The notes: generated by a model not told the origin, from the letters alone. A stretch of DNA of 37,422 nucleotides from a bacterium (GCA_020850775.1 JADZEA010000186.1:1-37422), one strand, 5' to 3'. Shown: positions 17,426-25,658, numbered from the stretch's first letter. A program made the numbers and translations.

Positions 17426-18007
17426 ATGAGCATTATTCCAAGTATCTCCGAACAAACTTCAAGAGGTGAAATTCGCGGTGATATTTTTTCAATGCTTTTG
17501 AGACAAAGGATTGTTTTTTTAAACACTCCAATTAATGATACGGTTGCAAGTTTGATAATTGCACAGCTTTTGCACCTTGAATCTGAAGACCCGGAAAGAG
17601 ACATTTATCTTTACGTTAACAGTCCTGGTGGAGTTGTTTACGCTGGAATGGCAATTTTTGACACAATGCAATACATTAAACCTGATGTTGCAACAATTTG
17701 CATCGGACAAGCAGCAAGTATGGGAGCAATTTTGCTTGCAGCCGGAACAAAAGGAAAACGCTCAATTCTTCCGCATTCAAGAGTAATGATTCACCAACCA
17801 CTTGGAGGACTTGGCGGACAAGCAACTGACATGGAAATTCACGCTAAGGAAATCATAAAACTTAAAACAAGACTTAATGAAGTTCTTTCGGAAAAAACAG
17901 GTCAGCCCGTTGATAAAATCAAAAAAGATACGGATAGAAATTATTTTATGAGTGCTTACGAAGCAAAAGAATACGGAATTGTTGACGAAGTCATAATAAA
18001 ACGCTAA
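17426..18007 (+). CDS. clpP: ATP-dependent Clp protease proteolytic subunit
   Basis: The tetradecameric serine peptidase chamber that works with ClpX/ClpA-type unfoldases. The 193 aa show the catalytic triad S98 (GQAASMGA), H123 (MIHQP) and D168 (KKDTDRN). The NSPGG oxyanion motif is at 65-69 and the C-terminal [10 protein letters not shown] is present. Size is standard. ATG 17426 has AAAGGA seven bases upstream. It probably shares the tig promoter, with a terminator 7-33 bases after its stop. The cognate unfoldase gene is not in the window. Confidence 0.97.
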   Translation: MSIIPSISEQTSRGEIRGDIFSMLLRQRIVFLNTPINDTVASLIIAQLLHLESEDPERDIYLYVNSPGGVVYAGMAIFDTMQYIKPDVATICIGQAASMGAILLAAGTKGKRSILPHSRVMIHQPLGGLGGQATDMEIHAKEIIKLKTRLNEVLSEKTGQPVDKIKKDTDRNYFMSAYEAKEYGIVDEVIIKR

Positions 18008-18013
18008 ATTTTC

Positions 18014-18040
18014 AAAGCGGATTTGAAAGTCGCTTTTTTA
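18014..18040 (+). terminator. intrinsic terminator after clpP
   Basis: AAAGCG (18014-18019) and CGCTTT (18031-18036) form a stem with an 11-base loop, followed directly by more T residues (to 18039). Position just after clpP supports its being the tig-clpP terminator. Confidence 0.6.
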
Positions 18041-18063
18041 AAACATTCTTTTGGAGGTTTTAG

Positions 18064-18462
18064 ATGGAAAGATACACAGATTTTACACTTGAAGCTTGTC
18101 TTAAGGAAAAAAGGTCAGGCAAAGTTGTCAAAAATAAAGTTTACCTTCCTTTTGTTGCGGATGTTTTCTCTGTAAAAATTTTAGAGTCTAACTACTACAC
18201 TCAAGGTAATGAAACAATTTATGATTTTTCCACTGACGGGCAAATTGAAATTGTTTCCAAAGACTACTTCACTATCCTTTACTTCAAAGAAATTGACAGC
18301 TTACAAGAAGAGTTCGGAAACTACAAGGGCAAAGTTTTAATCACTTGCTGCGACCCCGAAAGCGGAAACATCTTTGATAAAACAACTTACGTAACCATTA
18401 CTCTTAGCTTCAGAACGGATATTAACACAGTAGCAATTGAAGTAAATGAGGATTTAACTTAA
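18064..18462 (+). CDS. protein of unknown function
   Basis: I do not recognise this 132-aa product. It has no signal peptide or membrane helix, is rich in beta-prone segments (KVYLPFVADVFSVKIL, FTILYFKEI) and contains an adjacent cysteine pair (ITCCDPESG). The strong ribosome binding site GGAGG six bases before ATG 18064, coding-like composition and the five-base gap to the next gene all support expression. It probably forms a transcription unit with the M29-like gene, so a linked role is possible but unproven. Confidence 0.7.
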   Translation: MERYTDFTLEACLKEKRSGKVVKNKVYLPFVADVFSVKILESNYYTQGNETIYDFSTDGQIEIVSKDYFTILYFKEIDSLQEEFGNYKGKVLITCCDPESGNIFDKTTYVTITLSFRTDINTVAIEVNEDLT

Positions 18463-18467
18463 CAAAA

Positions 18468-19433
18468 ATGAGTCTTCTAAAAAAGTGTGCAGAAAATGCT
18501 TTGCGAAATTGCTTGGCAATCCAAAATGATGAAGACTTCCTTGTGATTATTGATGAGGATTTTGAAGAAATTGGAAATGCTTTCTGGGAAACCGGGCAAA
18601 AGATTGCTAAAAATTCTTTCTTGATTAAAATTCCCAAAACTTGCGGAGATGGTGCTGAACCACCCGAAAAAATAGCCGAATTAATCCAAAAATTCCCAAT
18701 TGTTGTGATTCTTACGACCTGTTCAATGTCTCACACTTTGGCAATCAAAAATGCTTTGGAAACTGGAGTGAGGATTGCTACTTTGCCGGGAATCAAAAGA
18801 AGCACCTTAGAAAAAACTCTAAATGCTGATTACAATAAAATTGCTTGCCTGACTAACCTTGTCGCTGAAAAAATTGAAAACTCAACACAAATAACTGTTA
18901 CCTCAAAATCAGGAACAGACATAACTTTTTTGCTTGACGAAGAAACAAAAGTTTTTAGAGACACAGGAATTATTCATAAAAAAGGCGAACTTTGTAACTT
19001 GCCGGCAGGAGAAATTTTTTTGGCTCCAAAAGCAGGTTCAGCAAAAGGACTGATTGTTGTTGACGGTTCAATGAGCCCGATTGGCTTGTTGGAAAAACCA
19101 ATTTTTATCACTTTTGAAAGTGGTTACGCAGTAAAAATTGAAGGTGATTTTGAAGCCGACTTACTAAAAAAAGTTCTTGAACCTTATGGAAAAGAAGCTC
19201 TCAATCTTGCAGAAATCGGGCTTGGAACAAACTACAAAGCAACTTTTACAGGAAACATCATCGAAGACGAGAAATCACAGGGAACCTTTCACTTCGCACT
19301 TGGAAACAATATTGTCGTCGGTGGAAAAAATAATGTTGCCTGCCACTTGAACGGAATTGCTTTAAAAACTAATTTTGTAACTGACAGGCTTCAAATCACC
19401 CGCGAAGGAAAAATTATTTCTGACCTGAATTAG
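18468..19433 (+). CDS. aminopeptidase T (M29)-like protein
   Basis: A cytosolic protein of 321 aa resembling the COG2309/M29 aminopeptidases in its C-terminal half. LPAGEIFLAP (E182), LAEIGLGTN (E249) and GTFHFALG (H275) match the positions of known metal ligands in AmpT/AmpS. The last ligand pair, usually HxD (HLD), reads H293-L294-N295 here, since the codon is AAC. The N-terminal half is shorter than in classical AmpT (about 400 aa). Either the metal site tolerates Asn, or the protein binds ligand without peptidase activity. It is close behind the unknown 18064 gene. Confidence 0.78.
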   Translation: MSLLKKCAENALRNCLAIQNDEDFLVIIDEDFEEIGNAFWETGQKIAKNSFLIKIPKTCGDGAEPPEKIAELIQKFPIVVILTTCSMSHTLAIKNALETGVRIATLPGIKRSTLEKTLNADYNKIACLTNLVAEKIENSTQITVTSKSGTDITFLLDEETKVFRDTGIIHKKGELCNLPAGEIFLAPKAGSAKGLIVVDGSMSPIGLLEKPIFITFESGYAVKIEGDFEADLLKKVLEPYGKEALNLAEIGLGTNYKATFTGNIIEDEKSQGTFHFALGNNIVVGGKNNVACHLNGIALKTNFVTDRLQITREGKIISDLN

Positions 19434-19457
19434 CCTTGAATTTAAAAAGGAAAAACA

Positions 19458-20741
19458 TTGAAATCTTTAACTTCAGTAACCATTTTTTTGATTTGTTTTA
19501 GCCAACTTTTGGCACAAGAAAAAAAATTCGGCAAGTTTTCAGAAGAGGTCAACAAGGAATTCAACAACCAATACTTAAAAATGGATTTAAACCGGGTTGA
19601 CGGCTTTTTTATGGCTTACCAAATGCCTGAAAATTCTCTGCCTCAACTAAAATTAATTCAAAAAAGTTTTGGTTTAAAACCTGAACACAAGTGGGATTTG
19701 AACTTTTTTGTCGGTTACGCTTTTAATTCTGCGGAAGTAAAAAACTCTCAAAAAGTTCGTTACAGAGTTGAAGTTACAAAAGGCTTTTTTGATAAATTTC
19801 CAATTTATTTTGGGTTCAGAAAGTATAAAATTACAGACACAAAAGACAACTGGAGAGTTGGTTTTGCAGAAAATTTTTCGACAACCGCATTGCTTTCAAG
19901 AGATTACCGTGATTACTACAAACGTAAAGGCTGGAGCATTTTTTCTAAGGTTTTAATTAACGGGAAAATGACAACAGAAATTGAGTACAAACGGGACAAT
20001 CACAAAAGTCTTGAGGCAATTGACAGAAAAATCTCCATTTTCAGAGGTGGAAAGCAGCGTTACAACCCTTCTTTAGGACCTGACGACATTGTTTCTTCGC
20101 TTGCTTCAAGAGACACTCCCGACGCAAAAAAATTTGAAGGTGATTACCATTCTTTACGAGTTGGATTTTTATGGAAAAATTGGGAACGAAAACGGGAGAT
20201 TCGTGAAGGTTTTGAACTTTCAACAGAAATTGAAGAAACGATTGGCAAAAAATCTGTTCGTGATTTTGGACTTTACACTTTAGAAGGAAAAATTTATCAG
20301 CCACTGACAAAAAAAATTAACTTCAACTCACGAATAAAAATCGGCTCTCTGACTGAAACTGATTTGCAACAAAAACGCTTTGAACTTGGTGGAATCAGCA
20401 CTTTGCGGGCTTTTGGTTTTAAGGAATTTCGTGGAAACAGAATGTTTTTATGGAACAGCGAACTGTTTTTGCATTCCTGGCTAAACGAACAAAATGCTTC
20501 TTACGAAGGTTGGTTAGGTAAAATGGATTTTATTTTGTTGTACGATGTTGGTCAGGTTTGGCATGAAAAAGAAAGTGATAATTTTTACCAGTCAGGGAAT
20601 TTTGATTTTGGGAAATTAGAATCAAACGTTGGAATTGCGTTGACAGAAAAAACGGGTGATTTACGTTTTGAAATTTTGAGGACACTTTCAGAAAAAAATG
20701 CAAACTGGGAATTTTATTTGAGATTTGCCTGGGATTTTTAG
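19458..20741 (+). CDS. outer-membrane beta-barrel protein, BamA/Omp85-like C-terminus
   Basis: A predicted outer-membrane protein of 427 aa with a signal peptide (1-20, ending LLAQ) and no visible POTRA repeats. The C-terminal part shows the surface-antigen signature ELGGISTLRAFGFKEFRGN near 308-326, a KMDFILLYDVGQVW strand and a final FAWDF with terminal phenylalanine, as in barrels recognised by the BAM machinery. It is too short for BamA itself, so a specialised transporter or surface protein is more likely. The TTG at 19458 is the start, with AAAGGA nine bases before. It lies 24 bp after the M29-like gene. Confidence 0.75.
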   Translation: MKSLTSVTIFLICFSQLLAQEKKFGKFSEEVNKEFNNQYLKMDLNRVDGFFMAYQMPENSLPQLKLIQKSFGLKPEHKWDLNFFVGYAFNSAEVKNSQKVRYRVEVTKGFFDKFPIYFGFRKYKITDTKDNWRVGFAENFSTTALLSRDYRDYYKRKGWSIFSKVLINGKMTTEIEYKRDNHKSLEAIDRKISIFRGGKQRYNPSLGPDDIVSSLASRDTPDAKKFEGDYHSLRVGFLWKNWERKREIREGFELSTEIEETIGKKSVRDFGLYTLEGKIYQPLTKKINFNSRIKIGSLTETDLQQKRFELGGISTLRAFGFKEFRGNRMFLWNSELFLHSWLNEQNASYEGWLGKMDFILLYDVGQVWHEKESDNFYQSGNFDFGKLESNVGIALTEKTGDLRFEILRTLSEKNANWEFYLRFAWDF

Positions 20742-20763
20742 TAAAAAAATGGAAGGTTTAAAA

Positions 20764-21387
20764 ATGAAAATATTAGTTTTTTTAATTGTGTTCAGTTCGT
20801 TTGTGGTGCAAAATTTATTTGCTTCAAAATCTGACGCACTTGTTTATGATTCTGCAACACTTTACTCAAAGGAAAAGTTGCAGGAAGCCTTGAAACAACT
20901 TGACGAAGCGGAAAAAATTGATAAAAGCAATTCCTTCATTAAGCCTTTGCGGGAAAAAATTTTGGCAAGGCTTCAACAACAAAAGCAACAACAACAAAAC
21001 AAACAAAATCAGGATAAGAATAAACAACAAAATCAGGAACAACAGCAAAATCCTCAAAAAGGTGATTCTAAAGATAAAAAAGATGGAGAGGAACAAAAAG
21101 CCGATAAGGGTAACGACGAAGAACACAAAAAAGATTCTAAAACAGATTCGGCACAAAAAAACGTTCCAAAAGACCAAAACAAAGAGAAAAAGGACGGAGA
21201 CAAAAACTTAGCCCAAAATGAACCACCAAAAGACCAAAAAGGCGGGCAACAAAAACATTCCAAAGAAAAAGGCGACATGGAAAATGCCTTACGAATTCTA
21301 AATTCATTCAAAAATGATGAAAAAAACCTTCTCAAAGCACGAAAACTTAAAAGTGAACAAAAATCTTCAAGCGATAAAGATTGGTAA
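20764..21387 (+). CDS. BatC-like secreted protein with Q/K-rich region
   Basis: A 207-aa product with a signal peptide (MKILVFLIVFSSFVVQNLFA), a short TPR-like segment (LQEALKQLDEAEKIDKSNSFIKPLREKI), about 100 residues of Q/N/K/D-rich low complexity and a C-terminal KDW. The layout (signal, TPR, charged low-complexity region, terminal KDW) recalls BatC of Bacteroides aerotolerance operons, but no batA, batB or batD is nearby, so the link is tentative. ATG 20764 was chosen over an upstream frame opening at 20725 because GGAAGG precedes it and the signal peptide begins there. Confidence 0.65.
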   Translation: MKILVFLIVFSSFVVQNLFASKSDALVYDSATLYSKEKLQEALKQLDEAEKIDKSNSFIKPLREKILARLQQQKQQQQNKQNQDKNKQQNQEQQQNPQKGDSKDKKDGEEQKADKGNDEEHKKDSKTDSAQKNVPKDQNKEKKDGDKNLAQNEPPKDQKGGQQKHSKEKGDMENALRILNSFKNDEKNLLKARKLKSEQKSSSDKDW

Positions 21388-21392
21388 GCATT

Positions 21393-21420
21393 AGAAAATA
21401 AAAAGCTAATTTTTTATTTC
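21393..21420. terminator. AT-rich bidirectional terminator candidate
   Basis: AAATAAAAA and TTTTTTATTT flank GCTAA in the 26-bp gap between the convergent BatC-like and esterase genes. The symmetric A and T tracts could end transcription from both sides, but the stem has almost no GC. Confidence 0.35.
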
Positions 21421-22247
21421 CAGTCAAAAAGTTGGTTTCGGATTGAGTTTAACGAAGCAGTTTCAAACATTCCACCACCGTGAGTAACATTTTTTGCGAT
21501 TTCAATTGAACCGTTAGGCATTTTATTAATTAATTGATAAGCCATCTCCGGAGCAATTAAAGGGTCATTTTCACCAAGCATCAAGTGATACTTTCGTGGA
21601 AATTTTACTTCGTGTGCAAAGTGCAGAGGATTGTGTTTTCCCAAAAAATGGGCGTTTCCGTGTCCAATCAAGCCAATCATTCTTTGTCCGAACCTGTTGT
21701 TAATAAAAGACCAGGAAGCTAACATTGTTCCAAAACTTACTCCAACAAGTGCCACTTTTTGGTTATCGACTTCAAAAAATTTTGGTAAAACAAGGGATAA
21801 AAGATTGTTTAAATCCTCGTTAATAATTGGAAAGCAGTAAGAAGGTGAAAAATTGTGAACTCCAAGTGATTTTAGTTTTGCTAAAATTGTTGGAAAAGCA
21901 TGAGTTTTTTTGTTCGTAATGCTACGGCTTCCACCAAAAGGAGTGTCAACTCCAACCCAGGCAATTCCCAAATCCAGAACAGGTTTGATTTGGTAAAAAC
22001 TAAACTCAATTGGAGCAGAAATTCCTTGCAAAGAAAAAAGCACGGGGATTTTGCCTTTACGGTTTGGCACTGCAACGTAAACATCGTAGTTTGAAAGTTT
22101 GCGGTCAACTTTTGAGATTCCAAGCCAATTTCTTTTTTGTGTAATTCTCAAACGGTGCAAAAAAAATCCCCACCACTCACGTGATTCTTTTTGTGTTACA
22201 CGAAGTTTTTCGCCATTTGGTAAGGTAAAAGTAAATTTTTTAATCAA
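21414..22247 (-). CDS. alpha/beta-hydrolase, probable esterase
   Basis: A hydrolase fold of 277 aa with nucleophile S171 in GVSFG, acid D228 in GENDPL and catalytic H256 in VTHGGG. This order and spacing is that of dienelactone-hydrolase/acetyl-esterase-like enzymes. There is no signal peptide, so it is cytosolic. Substrate unknown. The TTG start at 22247 has AAAGGA about eight bases upstream and lies 17 bp after the yjbQ stop. It appears to be the last gene of murI-cvpA-yjbQ-esterase. Confidence 0.8.
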   Translation of the reverse strand: MIKKFTFTLPNGEKLRVTQKESREWWGFFLHRLRITQKRNWLGISKVDRKLSNYDVYVAVPNRKGKIPVLFSLQGISAPIEFSFYQIKPVLDLGIAWVGVDTPFGGSRSITNKKTHAFPTILAKLKSLGVHNFSPSYCFPIINEDLNNLLSLVLPKFFEVDNQKVALVGVSFGTMLASWSFINNRFGQRMIGLIGHGNAHFLGKHNPLHFAHEVKFPRKYHLMLGENDPLIAPEMAYQLINKMPNGSIEIAKNVTHGGGMFETASLNSIRNQLFDWK

Positions 22248-22264
22248 GTGAAAATCCTTTGTTT

Positions 22265-22714
22265 TTATTCGCCAAAAATGGTTACGACAACTGTTCTTTT
22301 GCCTGCAAAATTACGGTGTTCGCAAAGATAAATTCCTTGCCAAATTCCAAGATTTAATTTTCCGTTTGTGATTGGGATTGTTAGTGAACTCCCTAAAACA
22401 GATGTTTTCAGGTGAGCAGGAATGTCGTCGGAGCCTTCGAAAGTGTGAGTGTAATGGTTTTCATTTTCAGGAATTAGCTTGTTAAAATGGTTTTCAAAAT
22501 CAATGCGAACAGTTTGGTCAGCATTTTCGTTGATTGTCAGGCTTGCAGAAGTGTGTTGCAAAAATATTTGCACAAAACCGATTTTAATTTTTGCAAGTTC
22601 CGGAATTTTGTTTTCAATAAAATTAGTTACGAGGTGAAAACCTCGTTTGAAAACAGGGAATTGAAAAGTAGTTTGAAAAAACAATTTTTCCTCTTTGTTA
22701 GAAAAGTTTCTCAC
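22265..22714 (-). CDS. yjbQ: YjbQ family protein (UPF0047)
   Basis: A small single-domain protein (149 aa) of the UPF0047 family, some of whose members show weak thiamine-phosphate-synthase activity. The true role is unclear. Family marks are FLQHTSASLTINENAD (51-66), HTFEGSDDIPAHLKTS (90-105) and LGIWQGIYLCEHRN (122-135), with conserved histidines and acidic residues typical of a metal or phosphate site. GTG 22714 is the start, with CAGG a few bases before. The gap from the cvpA stop is 12 bp. Confidence 0.9.
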   Translation of the reverse strand: MRNFSNKEEKLFFQTTFQFPVFKRGFHLVTNFIENKIPELAKIKIGFVQIFLQHTSASLTINENADQTVRIDFENHFNKLIPENENHYTHTFEGSDDIPAHLKTSVLGSSLTIPITNGKLNLGIWQGIYLCEHRNFAGKRTVVVTIFGE

Positions 22715-22726
22715 TAAACCTGAAAA

Positions 22727-23326
22727 TCAGATCGATTTTAGTAAGTCCAAAAATTTTTCAGTTTCAGTTGTAATTTTCCCATTTTTTGACAGAACTTGCT
22801 TGAATTCTTCATAAATTGTTTTTGAGTCAGGGATGAAAGTTTGTAAAATATTGTAAGTTTTTGGAGCTGCTTTGCTTGTAAACTGATAAAATTTAGAGTT
22901 TGGAGTCAGGTCTTGCATAAAATTTTGTGTAAAAGGGAGTAAGTTTAGCAAAAGCAAAAGAATGCTTGCGACAAAAAAACCTTTGATTAAACCAACAAAA
23001 GCACCTAAAAGTTTATCCAGCCAGCCTAAAAACATAAAAGAAGCCATTTTTGAAACAAGTTGCCCGATTGCAAAAATAATTGCCCAGGCACAAAAGAAAA
23101 TTACCAAAAAACAAAGAACAGTCGCTACAAAGGGCGAAAATTCAATTAAAGAATTAAGTTTTTTTGTTGCGACGTCAAGCATTGCAAGTGAAAAAACAAA
23201 GCCAAAGATTACAGCCAGGACACCAAAAATTTGTTTTATTAATCCGGCAAGCAATCCGATTACTGCAAAAGACAAAATCACTGCCAAAATTATGTAGTCA
23301 AGTTGGTTTAAACCAAGATTTCCCAT
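22727..23326 (-). CDS. cvpA: CvpA family membrane protein
   Basis: An inner-membrane protein of 199 aa with four hydrophobic segments. It opens with LDYIILAVILSFAVIGLLAGLIKQIFG, cut here to its typical DYIIL...GxxxG pattern, and has SMASFMFLGWLDKLLGA-like elements between helices three and four. The family is linked to colicin V export and envelope robustness. ATG 23326 is preferred over an in-frame TTG at 23335 because GGAGG sits 10 bases before it. The gene overlaps the end of murI by 19 bp, implying coupling. Confidence 0.85.
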   Translation of the reverse strand: MGNLGLNQLDYIILAVILSFAVIGLLAGLIKQIFGVLAVIFGFVFSLAMLDVATKKLNSLIEFSPFVATVLCFLVIFFCAWAIIFAIGQLVSKMASFMFLGWLDKLLGAFVGLIKGFFVASILLLLLNLLPFTQNFMQDLTPNSKFYQFTSKAAPKTYNILQTFIPDSKTIYEEFKQVLSKNGKITTETEKFLDLLKSI

Positions 23327-24150
23327 TTTTCCCAAGCCTCCAAACCATCAATTGAAACTTTAGTTACTTCACGAATTTGGCTTCCTAAAAACCTGCTTCC
23401 AACTTCCTGGAATTTCAAAGGCAAGTCAGTTAAAAAATATTTTCGTTCACCTTCAGTTTGTTTTTCTGAAAGTTGGTTCAAATTTTTTAGAATTTCAGCA
23501 ACAAATTTTGCTGTTTCTTTTCCTGAATCAATTAGAGTTACGGAATCACCAACGACTTTTTGAATTGTTTCACTAAGCAGAGGGTAGTGTGTGCAACCTA
23601 AAATTAAAGTGTCAATTCCTAACTCTACAAGATTTGTAAGGTATTCTTTTGCAATCAAAAAAGTTGCTTCCTTGTCAAACCAACCTTCTTCTGCAAGTGG
23701 AACAAAAAGTGGGCAAGCTTGAGAAAACACATCAATTTTTGAATCAAGTTTTTGAATTTCTTTTTGGTAAGTATTGCTTTTGATTGTTCCGGTTGTCCCA
23801 ATAACGCCAATTTTACCATTTTTTGTGATTTTTGCTGCTTGTTTTGAGCCTGGTTCAATTACTCCAAAAACACGGACATCAAAGTTTTGTCTAAGAGTTG
23901 GGATCGCTTCAGCGGAAGCAGTGTTGCAAGCAACTACAATTATTTTTACGTTTTGCGAGACTAAAAATTGTGAATTTTGGAGAGAAAATTGTGTAACAGT
24001 TTTTGGAGATTTAGAGCCGTAAGGAACTCTTGCGGTATCACCAAGATAAATCAGATTCTCGTTTGGCAGTTCTTTAATTAGTTGTTTTACAACTGTGAGA
24101 CCACCAATTCCCGAATCAAAAATTCCAATTGATGAAGTTAAATTTTCCAT
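23308..24150 (-). CDS. murI: glutamate racemase
   Basis: This enzyme makes D-glutamate for peptidoglycan in the cytosol. The 280 aa show FDSGIGGLTV (11-20), the first catalytic cysteine C75 in VACNTASA and the second, C186, in LGCTHYPLL. LGDTARVPYG is also present. Length is normal (260-285). It is the first gene of a minus-strand run with cvpA, yjbQ and the esterase. The rpmB terminator lies just upstream, so the promoter should be in the 55-bp gap or in rpmB readthrough. Confidence 0.95.
   Translation of the reverse strand: MENLTSSIGIFDSGIGGLTVVKQLIKELPNENLIYLGDTARVPYGSKSPKTVTQFSLQNSQFLVSQNVKIIVVACNTASAEAIPTLRQNFDVRVFGVIEPGSKQAAKITKNGKIGVIGTTGTIKSNTYQKEIQKLDSKIDVFSQACPLFVPLAEEGWFDKEATFLIAKEYLTNLVELGIDTLILGCTHYPLLSETIQKVVGDSVTLIDSGKETAKFVAEILKNLNQLSEKQTEGERKYFLTDLPLKFQEVGSRFLGSQIREVTKVSIDGLEAWEKWEILV
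23337..23341 (-). promoter_or_regulatory. ribosome binding site that fixes the cvpA start
   Basis: GGAGG on the minus strand lies ten bases before ATG 23326, inside the end of murI. The alternative TTG at 23335 would be only one base from this site, too close for initiation. Confidence 0.6.
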
Positions 24151-24178
24151 TTTACAAGTAGTTTTACAAGTAAAGAAA

Positions 24179-24201
24179 AAAGCCTGTTTTTAGTAGGCTT
24201 T
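24179..24201 (-). terminator. intrinsic terminator after rpmB
   Basis: On the minus strand AAAGCCT and AGGCTTT (24195-24201 and 24179-24185 on the plus strand) form a 7-bp stem with a nine-base loop, followed by TTTTTCTTT. It lies 5 bp after the rpmB stop and before murI. Confidence 0.75.
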
Positions 24202-24205
24202 AAAA

Positions 24206-24430
24206 TTAAGCAGCTTCGTGAACTTTTTTAGCAACTTTAGTAACTTTTCCTGCAGAAATACAAGAAGTACAAGCCTTGATAGTTAAATGAGTTCCTTTAA
24301 TATCGACTTTAATGCTTTGAAGGTTTGGAAGCCAACGCCTTTTCGTTCTTACTCCTGTGTTGCTACGTTCTACAGGAACATTGTTTCCAACTGAAGGACC
24401 TTTACCACAAACAGAACATTTTCTTGACAT
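24206..24430 (-). CDS. rpmB: 50S ribosomal protein bL28
   Basis: A large-subunit ribosomal protein of 74 aa. It opens with MSRKCSVCGKGPSVGNNV, followed by RTKRRWLPNLQ, the hallmark of bL28. Cysteines C5 and C8 pair with a second CxxC (CTSC), giving the zinc-binding form of the protein. The ATG is preceded by AGAGG about five bases upstream. It has its own terminator, and a TAATTTTG box lies about 32 bases before the start. Confidence 0.97.
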   Translation of the reverse strand: MSRKCSVCGKGPSVGNNVPVERSNTGVRTKRRWLPNLQSIKVDIKGTHLTIKACTSCISAGKVTKVAKKVHEAA

Positions 24431-24461
24431 TTTTACCTCTATTTTTAATTTTTTAAATTCG

Positions 24462-24469
24462 CAAAATTA
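24462..24469 (-). promoter_or_regulatory. candidate -7 box of rpmB
   Basis: TAATTTTG on the minus strand is an exact TAnnTTTG match, about 32 bases upstream of the rpmB ATG. The nearest upstream TTG is 24 bases away, longer than usual, so only the -7 element is convincing. Confidence 0.3.
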
Positions 24470-24489
24470 GAACACGAAAGTTAATAGGT

Positions 24490-24627
24490 TTACCAAATTA
24501 AATCAAGAAGAAATTTTGATAAAACAAGGTAAGTTACAGTAATGCCTAAAAGTATCATAGTTTCCTGTGAGATAAAACTTGAGAAAAACGCACGAGTTTC
24601 TTTGAAGTATTGATTTAAAATTCTCAT
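24490..24627 (-). CDS. possible 45-aa single-helix membrane protein
   Basis: An open frame of 45 codons starts at ATG 24627, one base after the stop of the aspartyl-protease-like gene (TAA-G-ATG), and ends at TAA 24490. The product has a charged amphipathic start (MRILNQYFKETRAFFSSF) and one hydrophobic helix at about 24-43 (MILLGITVTYLVLSKFLLDL). The junction suggests translational re-initiation. The ribosome binding site is weak and no homologue is recognised, so it could be chance. It fills most of the gap before rpmB. Confidence 0.4.
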   Translation of the reverse strand: MRILNQYFKETRAFFSSFISQETMILLGITVTYLVLSKFLLDLIW

Positions 24628-24628
24628 C

Positions 24629-25540
24629 TTAATTTTTTACGCTTTCATCTAACCAAATTGAAGAGTTCGGGAAATCAAAAAATACCTTGTAATTTTTAAG
24701 AAGTTGATTTCCAATTACGCTTACATTTTTATTGTTTACTGTTTGGATTTGTTTAGAAAAAATTCCACTGACTTCTGCGAAATCAAATTCGTCAATGCTG
24801 ACGTTAGCAAAATCTTTTTCGCTTGCCAAAATTTCGGCATTCAAACCTGAACATTTGATCGTTTCTTCTAAAATTTCCGTGTTTGTTTTGTTAATCACTA
24901 AAAGGTTTCCCTGAAAACCTGTGTCAAAAATAAAGTCTGTAGCTCCAAAATCATTGTTTCCTTCAAAAACAGGAATTGCAGAAGGATTTGAAAGTGATTT
25001 AAAACTAATTTTACTAATTTTTGTGTTGCTCAGATTTTTAAGTAGTTTTGATGAGTCGTGCAAAGTTAAAAAATTTTCTTTGTAGTCAATTTCAATTGCA
25101 AGTTGGTTAAAAACAGGTTTTCCCAAAATTCCTGCTACGTTTGGAACTACTTTTTTCAGGTTTGATAAATCGGTTCTGACGATGGGAACGTTTGCGAATT
25201 TGACGTTTGCAAATTCTAAAAAATCTAAACTTGTCAAAAATCCGATAGATTCACCAAAAGCACCTTTAACTTTGATTGGAATCGCCTCGTTATTTTCTGT
25301 AGTTTTTAAATTTTCGTCTAAAATTACGGATTCACAACCAGAATCAAGGATAAAATCTTGTGTTTGGTTTCCGGCAAGTTTTACTTTTACAACAATCAAG
25401 TTTTGTACAAGTTCAAATTTTTCAATTGAAAAAATTGAGTTTTCACCTGCAATGATTGAATTTCCTGCTCTTTGTGTGAAAAAAATATTGGTAAGTACGA
25501 AAGTAAGGAGCAAAGTCAGATGTTTAGTTGAATTTAGCAT
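24629..25540 (-). CDS. retropepsin-like aspartyl protease family protein
   Basis: A predicted secreted or periplasmic protein of 303 aa. A hydrophobic signal segment lies at about 9-25. Two pseudo-repeated halves follow, each with a catalytic-type motif: FILDSGCESV (Asp at 66) and FIFDTGFQGN (Asp at 206). Each is followed downstream by a hydrophobic GxxG segment (AGILGKPVFN, VIGNQLL). This is the layout of bacterial pepsin/retropepsin-like domains, often seen in FCB bacteria. The first motif has DSG for DTG, which is tolerated. ATG 25540 is chosen over an in-frame TTG at 25549. Substrate unknown. Confidence 0.8.
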   Translation of the reverse strand: MLNSTKHLTLLLTFVLTNIFFTQRAGNSIIAGENSIFSIEKFELVQNLIVVKVKLAGNQTQDFILDSGCESVILDENLKTTENNEAIPIKVKGAFGESIGFLTSLDFLEFANVKFANVPIVRTDLSNLKKVVPNVAGILGKPVFNQLAIEIDYKENFLTLHDSSKLLKNLSNTKISKISFKSLSNPSAIPVFEGNNDFGATDFIFDTGFQGNLLVINKTNTEILEETIKCSGLNAEILASEKDFANVSIDEFDFAEVSGIFSKQIQTVNNKNVSVIGNQLLKNYKVFFDFPNSSIWLDESVKN

Positions 25541-25658
25541 TTTTCCCAAAAAATTAAATTTCTGAGGGAATACTTAGCCTAAAATTGTGCCAGAAATAAA
25601 AAGCAGGTTTTGAGGCTTGAAATGATGTTTTTTGTTTTTGAAATGTAGTTTGTAGTAA

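Noticed and set aside
17068-17604. 178-codon minus-strand frame spanning tig and clpP
   Set aside because: It overlaps two firmly identified genes antisense and its Ser/Phe-rich product has no domain-like features.
20866-21177. Leucine/phenylalanine-rich minus-strand frame that looks like a membrane protein
   Set aside because: It is the antisense of the Q/K-rich low-complexity stretch, where CAA/AAA codons read as TTG/TTT, so the hydrophobic look is an artefact.
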